Assembly (NCBI RefSeq): GCF_001280435.1 | Contig: NZ_LBIP01000013.1 | Coordinates: forward strand, 1,426,001 to 1,490,000 | Length of the DNA stretch: 64,000 bases | Origin: Mangrovimonas xylaniphaga | Lineage (GTDB): Bacteria > Bacteroidota > Bacteroidia > Flavobacteriales > Flavobacteriaceae | Direction of reading: 5' to 3' | Shown: positions 1 through 8,423 of the stretch, in pieces | Position numbering within the stretch: position 1 is the first letter of the stretch | Layout of the letters: each line of letters starts with the position of its first letter | Position numbers and translations under genes: made by a program | The notes under the pieces: model-generated | The model's database searches: none | Seen by the model: the letters and a program-made list of their open reading frames with translations, nothing else | Told to the model about the DNA's origin: nothing

Positions 1-733
1 TCAAACCAATACCTCCAGTTAAATTAAAATTTTTACGGTTTCCTTCCTTTTGGCGAACATCTAAAACGGAAGATACACGGCCACCAAATTTCGAAGGAAT
101 ATCTCCCTTGTAAAGTTTGATATCCTTTATGGCATCACTATTAAACACAGAGAAAAAACCGAAAAAATGCGAGGTATTATAAATAATTGCCTCATCCAAA
201 AGCACCAGATTCTGGTCTGCCGCACCACCACGTACATTAAAGCCTGAAGAACCTTCACCATTATTGGTTACCCCAGGCAGCATTTGAATGGATTTTACAA
301 CATCTACCTCTCCCAAAACGGCAGGCATTTGCTTAATGGTGGCCGCATTAAGTTTAGCCACACTCATTTCAGGCTTTTTAATATTGATTTGTTCCGATTC
401 TTCGGCCGTAATTACAACCTCATCTAGAGCAGTTGCGGATTCACTCAATTCAAAATTGATAGTTTGATCCTTATCCAAACTAATTTGTTTAGTCTGGGTT
501 TCGTAGCCCATATAGGAAATGATTAAAGTGTAATTTCCTTTAATAGCCGTTAAGGAATAAAAGCCATATTCGTTGGTAACAGAGCCATTATCCGTTCCCT
601 GCAAAAATGCCGTGGCACCCATTAAGGTTTCCCCATTGGAAGCATCAGTTATAGTTCCTCTAATCGTAAATTTTTCTTGGGCAAAAACAGAAAAACTAAA
701 AAGAAAGTAAGCAATACATAGTAAATGCTTCAT
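1..733 (-). CDS. TonB-dependent receptor, N-terminal part (cut by window edge)
   Basis: Only the first 244 codons are in the window; the gene continues past position 1. Reading from the ATG at 733 there is a signal peptide (MKHLLCIAYFLFSFSVFAQ), then a CarboxypepD_reg-like beta-sandwich (about residues 22-105, with the typical G.Y.L...GY.T pattern), then the start of a TonB plug domain (about 115-244, containing MLPGV and NVRGGAADQNLVLLD). This is the SusC/FecA-like architecture of outer-membrane importers in Bacteroidota. Substrate cannot be told because the barrel is missing. An approximately 100-bp gap separates it from the OmpH-like gene upstream on the same strand. Confidence 0.88.
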   Translation of the reverse strand, partial: MKHLLCIAYFLFSFSVFAQEKFTIRGTITDASNGETLMGATAFLQGTDNGSVTNEYGFYSLTAIKGNYTLIISYMGYETQTKQISLDKDQTINFELSESATALDEVVITAEESEQINIKKPEMSVAKLNAATIKQMPAVLGEVDVVKSIQMLPGVTNNGEGSSGFNVRGGAADQNLVLLDEAIIYNTSHFFGFFSVFNSDAIKDIKLYKGDIPSKFGGRVSSVLDVRQKEGNRKNFNLTGGIGL

Positions 734-838
734 GCAGTAATGATTTAGTTATATTGATTGATGAAAATAATTTGGAAAGGTTACACCGTAGTCAAACAAA
801 AAGCCAGTCACTTTAACTGGCCAATATGATAAGTAAAA

Positions 839-1360
839 CTACTCTTTTGCTTTGTAAGCTTCATTGAGAGCTTCTGTAATGGTTTCGGTAAGATCGTTAT
901 CTTCTTTTCCATATAAAACACTAGCAGCAACCTCGCTAGTACCTAATATATAGGTATAATCGTTCTTTTTGCCGTATTCTTTTACAAACTCTTTAACTTC
1001 AACAATTACAGAATCAATTTCCGTTTGAAACTCCTGGGTCATTTGCTCCTGCTCCATTTTGATTTGTTGGATCAATTGCTGTTCTTTCATCCCCAATTCC
1101 TGTGACAATTTTTGAACATCATTATCAGACATTCCTCTTGCCTTGTCTTGAGCCGATTTATATTCCAATTGATATTTGGCAATCAAACTATCTCTCAACT
1201 TTTGAAATTCTAAGTCCTTCAACTTAAATTTTTCTTCAACATCAATTTTAGCTTGATAATCGTTAATTACTTTCCCGTTATCCACGAAAGCAATTTTTTG
1301 TTGGTTTTGACATGACAACAATCCAAGTCCCAAACCAAAAAGCAACGCAATTTTTTTCAT
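839..1360 (-). CDS. OmpH/Skp-like periplasmic chaperone, lipoprotein
   Basis: A 173-aa protein with a lipoprotein signal (LLFGLGLGLLSC, lipid cysteine at residue 17) followed by a long charged coiled coil (about residues 40-130, rich in K, E and Q) and a C-terminal segment resembling OmpH (NDYTYILGTSEVAASVLYG). Skp/OmpH proteins hold unfolded outer-membrane proteins in the periplasm with paired helical arms. The lipid anchor is unusual for classical Skp but common in Bacteroidota versions. It stands alone between the TonB receptor and the methyltransferase. Family assignment is fairly safe; client proteins are unknown. Confidence 0.8.
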   Translation of the reverse strand: MKKIALLFGLGLGLLSCQNQQKIAFVDNGKVINDYQAKIDVEEKFKLKDLEFQKLRDSLIAKYQLEYKSAQDKARGMSDNDVQKLSQELGMKEQQLIQQIKMEQEQMTQEFQTEIDSVIVEVKEFVKEYGKKNDYTYILGTSEVAASVLYGKEDNDLTETITEALNEAYKAKE

Positions 1361-1579
1361 TTTATGTATCCAATTAAATTTTTCGCAAATGTATCAACTT
1401 AGGCCATTATTTCTCAAAACAACCTTCTATAAAATAATCTTATAATAATTACAATCTACTATTAAAAATCCCTATCAAAAACAACGCGTTTTAAAGCGAT
1501 TTAAGCCACTTTCAAAAAAAGGGAAGGTAATCCAACAATACAGCTCCTAAAATCCAATTTCAGAACCTTATTTAAGGTT

Positions 1580-2431
1580 TTACTTGTTTTTCAGCACATA
1601 AATTAGAGAAGAATACTCTCCGGAGCCCTTCGCCTTCATATTCGACTGAAATCCCACCCAAAACGCTTTAAAAAAATTCATATTGCCATTTTTATATTTT
1701 TCCGAAAGCAGACTCACATAAAACGCATCAAATGGCATTGGCAAAATATTTTTCACAACCATATCCTGTTCCAAAAACAATTTTGAAATAGCTGTTCTAG
1801 AAAAATGCCACAAATGTCTTGGCACATCATAGGCAGCCCAATAGGATTTGTAATAATTGGCATCGTAACTCTTAAAATTGGGAACAGCAATAATCAAAGT
1901 ACCGTTTGGACGCAACAAACGCTTCAATTGTTCTATTTCCTTTTTCAAATCTGGTAAATGTTCCAAAACATGCCACAAGGTAATCACATCAAAGCTTTGA
2001 TCCTTTAACGTCGGGAATTTCGAAATATCAAAAACATTGTCCTTTGTTTTTCTATTAGCGATTCCCCTGGCCTCTTCATTTGGCTCAATCCCGCAAACAT
2101 TCCAATTGGCATCTTGAGCCACTTTTAAAAAATCTCCAGTTCCGCAACCAATATCCAAAAGAGATTTGGATTCCTTACTTACGGAATTAATCAGTTTTAT
2201 TTTTTTCTGAAGTGAAATATTCCGGACAACATGATATACCTTTTCAAACACATTTCGTTTAGCATCGGTATGCGAAATATAATCTTCGCTTTTATAATAT
2301 TCAGGAAGACGTTCTAAAGAAGGTTTTGGAGTTGTCTCCAATAAATCCAATTCTGGATGACGGACCAAAACAAATTCTTCACCCGATACGGAATGATCCT
2401 TAACCTTTAAAAAATTATCTGTTTTTGCCAT
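1580..2431 (-). CDS. class I SAM-dependent methyltransferase
   Basis: Contains the SAM-binding motif LDIGCGTGDFL near residue 92, an acidic post-I residue in GIEPNEEA, and the DVITLWHVLEHLPD motif typical of the Methyltransf_23/UbiE-like superfamily. The substrate cannot be read from sequence; such stand-alone enzymes modify small molecules, lipids or glycans. A longer reading frame starts at 2449 with TTG, but those first six codons lie in the mnmG terminator hairpin. The ATG at 2431 (MAKTDNF) is therefore preferred, giving 283 aa. Confidence 0.85.
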   Translation of the reverse strand: MAKTDNFLKVKDHSVSGEEFVLVRHPELDLLETTPKPSLERLPEYYKSEDYISHTDAKRNVFEKVYHVVRNISLQKKIKLINSVSKESKSLLDIGCGTGDFLKVAQDANWNVCGIEPNEEARGIANRKTKDNVFDISKFPTLKDQSFDVITLWHVLEHLPDLKKEIEQLKRLLRPNGTLIIAVPNFKSYDANYYKSYWAAYDVPRHLWHFSRTAISKLFLEQDMVVKNILPMPFDAFYVSLLSEKYKNGNMNFFKAFWVGFQSNMKAKGSGEYSSLIYVLKNK

Positions 2432-2459
2432 AAAAAAATATTCCTGCAAAAGCAGGAAT
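2432..2459 (-). terminator. intrinsic terminator of mnmG
   Basis: Perfect 8-bp inverted repeat ATTCCTGC-AAAA-GCAGGAAT at 2440-2459, followed on the minus strand by a run of T (2432-2438). It lies about 40 bp beyond the mnmG stop codon and directly before the methyltransferase start. Confidence 0.75.
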
Positions 2460-2463
2460 GTTA

Positions 2464-2479
2464 TGTTCCACGTGAAACA
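2464..2479. other. parS chromosome-partition site 1
   Basis: TGTTCCACGTGAAACA, a perfect match to the bacterial parS consensus TGTTnCACGTGAAACA bound by ParB. It sits in the non-coding gap between the mnmG stop codon and its terminator. A second identical copy lies at the other end of mnmG. The site is seen directly; binding by ParB is from knowledge of the consensus. Confidence 0.88.
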
Positions 2480-2499
2480 CTTTTAATTTATATTTTAAA

Positions 2500-4380
2500 T
2501 TACCGCCCCATATACACCAAAAGTACAGACACGTCACTTGGAGAAACTCCACTAATTCGTGACGCCTGTGAAATAGTAACAGGCCTAATTTTATTTAATT
2601 TTTCTCGAGCCTCAAAGCTCATGTTTGTGATTTTTGAATAATCGAAATTCTCAGGGATTTTTATATTCTCCAACCTATTCAACTTATCAGCATTATTCTT
2701 TTCCTTTTCGATATACCCAGAATACTTCACTTGGATTTCGGCTTGCTCAATAACCTCCGAATCCAAATCATGGTCTTGAACATAAGCTTCAACAACATCC
2801 AATTTACGCATGTCATCAATAGTGATATTTGGTCTAGAAAACACCTTAAACATCTTATCAGATTGTTTAACCAAAGCCGAATCCTTACTCTCCAAAATAG
2901 GATTAATATCTTCTGGCTTTACACTAGTCTCTTTAAAGAACGACACAAAATCCTCAGCTGAAGAATGCTTTTCCTCCATGCGTTTTAAACGCTTTTCAGA
3001 AGCCAATCCCAAATCAAAAGACTTCGGGGTTAATCTTAAATCCGCATTATCCTGACGCAACAAAGTGCGATATTCAGCCCTAGAAGTAAACATTCTATAA
3101 GGCTCCTCAGTTCCCTTGGTGATCAAATCATCAATCAAAACCCCTATATATGCCTCACTACGATTCAATACAAAAGCTTCCCTTTCCTGTACTTTCAAAG
3201 CAGCATTAATACCAGCCATCAAACCTTGAGAAGCCGCTTCCTCATAACCCGTAGTACCGTTAATCTGCCCAGCAAAATACAAACCGTCAATCAACTTTGT
3301 TTCCAACGTATGCTTTAACTGTGTAGGCGGAAAATAATCATACTCTATAGCGTATCCTGGTCTAAAGAATTTCACATTTTCAAACCCAGCAACAGAACGC
3401 AATGCCTTAAATTGTACATCCTCAGGTAATGATGTAGAGAACCCATTAACATACACTTCAACTGTATTCCACCCTTCTGGCTCAACGAACAATTGATGCC
3501 TATCCTTATCAGCAAATCGATTGATCTTATCCTCAATAGAAGGACAATATCTTGGTCCAGTACTTTTAATTCTCCCATTAAACATAGGAGAACGATCAAA
3601 GCCTTCCCGCAACAAATCATGCACTACAGCACTTGTATAAGACATATGACAATCCCGTTGTTTCGTCAACGGTTTTGTAATATCAGAATAAGAGAATTTC
3701 TCCGGGTTTTCATCCCCTGGCTGTACTATCATTTTAGAATAATCCAAAGAACGACCATCCACTCTAGGCGGTGTTCCAGTCTTCATTCTTCCAGCATCAA
3801 ATCCTAAATCAACCAACTGTTCAGTGATTCCTTTCGCCGCTCTTTCACCAGCTCTACCACCACCAAAATTCTTGTCTCCAATATGGATTAAACCGTTCAA
3901 GAAAGTTCCATTGGTAAGCACAACAGTCTTTGCCTTTATATCAATTCCTAGTGATGTTTTCACTCCTACCACACACTCTCCTTCTACCAACAAACCAGAA
4001 ACCATATCCTGATAAAAGTCCAAATTAGGAGTTTGCTCCAACATCAAACGCCAATCCTCAGCAAACTTCATACGGTCACTCTGCACACGTGGACTCCACA
4101 TAGCTGGCCCTTTGGATTTATTGAGCATCTTAAACTGTATAGCAGAGGTGTCACTCACAATCCCACTATAACCTCCAAGCGCATCAATTTCCCTCACAAT
4201 CTGCCCCTTTGCAATTCCCCCCATAGCAGGGTTACAGGACATCTGTGCAATGTTCTGAAGATTCATGGTCACCAGCAAAGTTGAACACCCCATATTGGCT
4301 GCCGCCGCCGCCGCTTCACTACCGGCATGACCTGCACCAACCACAATAACATCATATGTTTCTTGAAATAAACTCATCAT
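2500..4380 (-). CDS. mnmG: tRNA uridine-5-carboxymethylaminomethyl modification enzyme MnmG
   Basis: FAD-dependent enzyme that works with MnmE to add the carboxymethylaminomethyl group at wobble U34 of certain tRNAs. The 626-aa length is normal for the family. The N-terminal Rossmann motif VVGAGHAGSEAA binds FAD; the signatures SCNPAMGGIAKG and NGTTGYEEAASQGL are present, and the C-terminal helical domain ends in the conserved SRISGVSP region. Start is one of two adjacent ATG codons (4380 or 4377). The gene is flanked on both sides by parS sites; mnmG (gidA) is a frequent neighbour of bacterial replication origins. Confidence 0.97.
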   Translation of the reverse strand: MMSLFQETYDVIVVGAGHAGSEAAAAAANMGCSTLLVTMNLQNIAQMSCNPAMGGIAKGQIVREIDALGGYSGIVSDTSAIQFKMLNKSKGPAMWSPRVQSDRMKFAEDWRLMLEQTPNLDFYQDMVSGLLVEGECVVGVKTSLGIDIKAKTVVLTNGTFLNGLIHIGDKNFGGGRAGERAAKGITEQLVDLGFDAGRMKTGTPPRVDGRSLDYSKMIVQPGDENPEKFSYSDITKPLTKQRDCHMSYTSAVVHDLLREGFDRSPMFNGRIKSTGPRYCPSIEDKINRFADKDRHQLFVEPEGWNTVEVYVNGFSTSLPEDVQFKALRSVAGFENVKFFRPGYAIEYDYFPPTQLKHTLETKLIDGLYFAGQINGTTGYEEAASQGLMAGINAALKVQEREAFVLNRSEAYIGVLIDDLITKGTEEPYRMFTSRAEYRTLLRQDNADLRLTPKSFDLGLASEKRLKRMEEKHSSAEDFVSFFKETSVKPEDINPILESKDSALVKQSDKMFKVFSRPNITIDDMRKLDVVEAYVQDHDLDSEVIEQAEIQVKYSGYIEKEKNNADKLNRLENIKIPENFDYSKITNMSFEAREKLNKIRPVTISQASRISGVSPSDVSVLLVYMGR

Positions 4381-4396
4381 TGTTCCACGTGAAACA
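4381..4396. other. parS chromosome-partition site 2
   Basis: TGTTCCACGTGAAACA immediately upstream of the mnmG start codon, identical to the copy at 2464-2479 and in the same orientation. Because it abuts the start codon, ParB binding here could also affect mnmG expression (inference). Confidence 0.88.
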
Positions 4397-4460
4397 CTCT
4401 TCCATGTTTCATTTAATCATTAAAAAATAAGTTTGCAAATATACACTGATTTAGTGAGTA

Positions 4461-4871
4461 TTATACAAACTTAGAAATATAGTAATTTTCCTTGCTCCTC
4501 ATTTGCAAAGCGTCCTCATCTGTCTTATCTTTGTACCCACAATAATGTAGGATTCCGTGAATCATCACACGCTTCAATTCCTCCTTGAATTCTACATCAA
4601 AATCCTTAGCATTATCCTCAACCCTTTCAATAGAGATATAAATATCTCCATGTAGTTCTTTTCCTACTGAGTAATCGAAGCTTATGATATCAGTCAAGGT
4701 GTCGTGATCTAAAAATTCCACATTGATTTTATGTAAATATTCATCATCACAAAAAATATAATTAAGCTCTCCTTCTTTGCAGCTTTCTTCGTTAATAGTC
4801 TCTAAAATCCATTTGGAATAATCGGCTTCATTGGAAAGCTCGAACTCCGTTTCGTAATTAAAACTAATCAT
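4461..4871 (-). CDS. ybeY: endoribonuclease YbeY (16S rRNA maturation)
   Basis: A 136-aa metal-dependent RNase needed for 16S rRNA 3' end maturation and ribosome quality control. The zinc motif reads HGILHYCGYKDKTDED (about residues 109-124). The third ligand position, usually His in proteobacteria, is Asp here, as I recall for Bacteroidota homologues. The start overlaps the end of the DUF4175 gene by 8 bp, so the two are translated from one transcript, and mnmG follows 80 bp further on. Confidence 0.93.
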   Translation of the reverse strand: MISFNYETEFELSNEADYSKWILETINEESCKEGELNYIFCDDEYLHKINVEFLDHDTLTDIISFDYSVGKELHGDIYISIERVEDNAKDFDVEFKEELKRVMIHGILHYCGYKDKTDEDALQMRSKENYYISKFV

Positions 4872-7800
4872 CTGTTCTCTTGAAATACTCTTGTACTTTT
4901 ACTTTATAAATTTGCTGCAAAGGTAAAGCTTGTCTGTTTAAAATTTCAGTAGTGTTAAAATATTCTCTAGCAGTTGGAATTTGGTCTGGAACCGTATTAT
5001 CGTAATCATTTAAATTGGTTTCGGATTGACGCTTATTATCCTCTCCCTGCATGAACGTAGCGTTCTCCATTTTCAATAATTGATGTTCCAATTCCATCAT
5101 TTTTTGAAGCGTTTGATTGGTAAAACCTTTATTCAATAAATCCAATTCCACCTCTTCCATATCTTTCAACAACTTTTGCGCTTGCCCATTCAGTCCTTCC
5201 TTAGTCAACTTTTCTTCCAAAGCATTACGCAATTCCTGTTGTCTTTGATAGATTCCAAAAAGTTCACCATTCATTTCTTCATTGTTCTGTTCAGATTCTC
5301 CATTCTGTTCGCCCTCCTGCCCTTGCTGTGGCTCTTGTCCCTTTTGCTCGCCTTGTTGATGACCATCTTTGGGTTTACCCTGTTGCTTATCCATTTGTTC
5401 CTGCATCTCTTTATTCAATTCCCCTTGACTTTTAATGATGTCCGGCAATTGCATTTCACTACCCTGCCCTTGTCCTGGAGAAGAATTCATTTGAGCTTCC
5501 ATATTATCCAACACATCACTTAAAAAACTAGCTAACGTATTAGTGGCGGTAATGGTATATTGTTGGGCAGCGATACCTTGATATAATTGGTTCTCGGAAA
5601 GCTGTTCCAAAGATTTATCAATATTATAAAACACCTCTGTGATTTGACTATTTACCTGTTCAGACAACATAGGTTGTCTTAAGGACAATGAAAACAGGCT
5701 ATCATCAATATGTTCAAAATGTTCCCTTAAACTGCTTTGCTTACGCAAATATTTGCCATACTCGTTATGGTTCACTTCAATGCTTTTGAATGTATTCAAC
5801 AAAGCTTCCTGATCAAAAGAAAAGACCACCAAGTTATCCAAAATCTGCCTTAACATTTCAGCATCCTCTGCCATTTGCTGACCACCTCCGCCCATCATGC
5901 CTTGAGACATTTCAGAACTCATTTGTTTCATCTTTTGCGCAGCCGACTTTTGCTTTTGTTTTGCATTTTGTTGACTTTGCTGTGCGCCTTGTTGATCGTT
6001 TTTTTCTTCCTGTTGTTCTTGCTTTTCCAAATCCTCCGACGCCCCTTGTTGCTCTTCCTTGATTTCTTCCTCGGTCATATCATCCTTAGGTAGATCCATT
6101 GGCTTCTTCAACCCTTCATTTTCCTTTTCCAACTCATCCATTTCCTTTTGGAATTCCTCAAAAGCTTTATTCAATTCATCTTGTGCTTCCTTGTTATTTT
6201 CTTCAGAATTTTTATTGGATAAGTCTTCTTGCTTTTGACTTAATTGCTCCAAAAACTGTTGCAATTGTTCTGCTTTTTTAGCGACATAATAGCGTTTAGT
6301 CAGTTCCAATAACTGCTCTAAACTGCGTTGTTTGTTTTTATTTTGTTTAGCCAATTGTTCCAACTTATCGGTCAATTCTTCCTTTTGAATTTTCTCCTGA
6401 AGCTTTTCCAATTCTTCCAACACTTTCTCGTCTTGCTTCAATTGTTGCTCTTGTTCTTCCAAACGTTCCTTTAAAGCTTCCTTGAATTCATCCTTTTCAT
6501 TACTCTCCTTTTGAAATTCCTCTAGATTCTCCTGAAGCTTTTTATTGAAATTTTGCATCATTTCCTCCTGCGCCTTTTGACGTTTCAAGAATTGTTGCAA
6601 CTTCTGTTTGTCGTTAAAATTCAGTTCCTCCTTTTCCTTTTGCGTTTTGGAAAACTCTTCAAGCTGTTGGTCCTGTTCTTTTAATTTATCGAAGGAATTA
6701 TTTAAATCCTTAATCGTTTCGTTTTGCTCATTAAGTTGCTTCGCCTCCTCTTCCTCACTAGTCAATTTTCGATAAGAAAATACTTGACTCTTTACTTGCT
6801 TGTAATTATGCAAACGGTCATTATCGAACACCTGAAAAAACAATTCGTAAGCTTTTCCAGGTTCTACATTCAACTGGTTTGGAAAGGCGCTTACAAATTC
6901 GTCAAAATTGGAATTGTTTACTGGGATGGAAACAAATTCCTTTGCAGACTCGTTCTCCACAGGATAATACACCAATTGCAATTTGCTAAGTCCATAATCG
7001 TCACTAACCTGACCGTAGAAATACAAACTCTGCTGATCTAAACTATCCTTTTGTGATTGCACTCTAATTTCTGGATAATCATCCTTGATCACTTTCAAGG
7101 TAAAAGCCAAACTTTCATAATCCTTTAAAGCATGATTGCTTGTGCTGATTTGATAATCGCTATTATTAAAGAGCTGTTTACTAGCTTCAAAATTATTCTC
7201 GTCAAGTTTTTCAAAACGCAAGGTATCTTCAGCATACAAGGTCACCCCTTCAGTAGATCTGGTATTAACTTTCCAAGTCACTTTAGTTCCTTCAGGAACG
7301 GTAGCACTTCCGGTGCTTTTTAAAACCTCATTTCCCTTTTTGGTATGCCCTGGATAATACAGAAGCATTTCAAAATTAACTAGAGCAGGAACCTTAGTCA
7401 CTTCCAAAGTATAATCTCTTGAAACCACATCATTCGCCATCATCCTAAAATCCAAGGATTCCATGGGCTGTTCAAACACATATTCAAAATGTCCTGGCGA
7501 GGTTTGCTGTAAAAAATAAGTTTCGTTGTTAAATTGAATTTGAGCATTCTCAGGAATGACTTTTCCCGCCGTTGACACCTTCAACACATAATTCTTGTTT
7601 TCAACAGCCGTTAAATTGTCATTTAAAACAAAAAATTTAAACGGGGCTGGCGGTTCATAGGCAGTTTTATAATTAACTACCCTCTCATAGCTGTCCCTAA
7701 ACAGATTGAAATGTCCTGTGAGGAAGGATAAGCCAATTATGAGCAATGGAATGGCTGCGTATTTTAAATATTTGAAATTCTTTTTGAAGTTAATCGCCAA

Positions 7801-8235
7801 TTTGAAAGGTACGGGTTGCAATTCAGCAGCCTTTTGTTCTATTCCAGCCAATAATAAATCAGATTCCCTTGTTTGTACACCAGAAGAACCTTGCAACTGC
7901 AACACATTCAACAATTTATCACTTACTTCAGGAAAGTGTTTCCCAATGATTTCGGAAGCCTGTTCGTAATTGATCCCTTTTTGAAGTTTAAACAACTTAG
8001 CCAACGGCAACAAGATGAATTTTAGAAAAAGCCCAAATTCAACAGCTATAAATACCCAAAACATAATAGTTCTTGCCGTAGGATTAAGCCACAACACATA
8101 CTCGATAAATAATGTGAGTAAAAAATATAAAAGGCCAATAGCGAAAAAAAGAATGGCTCCTTTGAGCAATTCATTGAAGTAATATCGCCTGATAAATTCC
8201 TCTAATTTAAGTTGTATGCTGTTAAAATGACTCAC
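4864..8235 (-). CDS. DUF4175 family large membrane protein
   Basis: An 1123-aa protein with two hydrophobic segments near the N-terminus (about residues 25-70) and another around 155-170. A beta-rich extracytoplasmic region (about 180-470) follows, then several hundred residues of Q/E/K-rich coiled coil with runs such as EEQEQQLKQ, and a Gly/Met/Gln-rich patch (MMGGGGQQM). This matches DUF4175, a Bacteroidota family of unknown function. It is first in the DUF4175-ybeY-mnmG transcription unit. The start codon appears to be GTG (8235), placed inside a CACGTG. Function is unknown; an envelope role is only inference. Confidence 0.85.
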   Translation of the reverse strand: MSHFNSIQLKLEEFIRRYYFNELLKGAILFFAIGLLYFLLTLFIEYVLWLNPTARTIMFWVFIAVEFGLFLKFILLPLAKLFKLQKGINYEQASEIIGKHFPEVSDKLLNVLQLQGSSGVQTRESDLLLAGIEQKAAELQPVPFKLAINFKKNFKYLKYAAIPLLIIGLSFLTGHFNLFRDSYERVVNYKTAYEPPAPFKFFVLNDNLTAVENKNYVLKVSTAGKVIPENAQIQFNNETYFLQQTSPGHFEYVFEQPMESLDFRMMANDVVSRDYTLEVTKVPALVNFEMLLYYPGHTKKGNEVLKSTGSATVPEGTKVTWKVNTRSTEGVTLYAEDTLRFEKLDENNFEASKQLFNNSDYQISTSNHALKDYESLAFTLKVIKDDYPEIRVQSQKDSLDQQSLYFYGQVSDDYGLSKLQLVYYPVENESAKEFVSIPVNNSNFDEFVSAFPNQLNVEPGKAYELFFQVFDNDRLHNYKQVKSQVFSYRKLTSEEEEAKQLNEQNETIKDLNNSFDKLKEQDQQLEEFSKTQKEKEELNFNDKQKLQQFLKRQKAQEEMMQNFNKKLQENLEEFQKESNEKDEFKEALKERLEEQEQQLKQDEKVLEELEKLQEKIQKEELTDKLEQLAKQNKNKQRSLEQLLELTKRYYVAKKAEQLQQFLEQLSQKQEDLSNKNSEENNKEAQDELNKAFEEFQKEMDELEKENEGLKKPMDLPKDDMTEEEIKEEQQGASEDLEKQEQQEEKNDQQGAQQSQQNAKQKQKSAAQKMKQMSSEMSQGMMGGGGQQMAEDAEMLRQILDNLVVFSFDQEALLNTFKSIEVNHNEYGKYLRKQSSLREHFEHIDDSLFSLSLRQPMLSEQVNSQITEVFYNIDKSLEQLSENQLYQGIAAQQYTITATNTLASFLSDVLDNMEAQMNSSPGQGQGSEMQLPDIIKSQGELNKEMQEQMDKQQGKPKDGHQQGEQKGQEPQQGQEGEQNGESEQNNEEMNGELFGIYQRQQELRNALEEKLTKEGLNGQAQKLLKDMEEVELDLLNKGFTNQTLQKMMELEHQLLKMENATFMQGEDNKRQSETNLNDYDNTVPDQIPTAREYFNTTEILNRQALPLQQIYKVKVQEYFKRTDD

Positions 8236-8398
8236 GTGGAATGGGATTGACTTACTAATCTACAATTTTATTTTTAGCTGTAATTAGACGAAAGTAATAA
8301 CATTCTGTTAAACTCGATGATTTCAACTTAAAATCCGTTCTATCAAAATCACCACAAGTCTTTTCATCAAACTACTTTTATCTTACACGATATCAATC

Positions 8399-8406
8399 TA
8401 TCTTTG
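8399..8406 (+). promoter_or_regulatory. Bacteroidota-type -7 element of gltX
   Basis: TATCTTTG fits the TAnnTTTG consensus of the primary sigma factor in Bacteroidota and lies 18 bp before the gltX ATG. I see no perfect TTTG at -33. Confidence 0.55.
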
Positions 8407-8423
8407 CAACAAATTTACAAAAC

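Noticed and set aside
2432-2449. TTG start extending the methyltransferase by six codons
   Set aside because: These codons are the mnmG terminator hairpin and its T-run.
5176-6281. Long plus-strand frames inside the DUF4175 gene
   Set aside because: They arise from the repetitive Q/E/K codons of the coiled coil on the other strand.
8228-8243. CACGTG-centred sequence at the DUF4175 start as a third parS
   Set aside because: Only 12 of 16 positions match the parS consensus and the outer arms are wrong.
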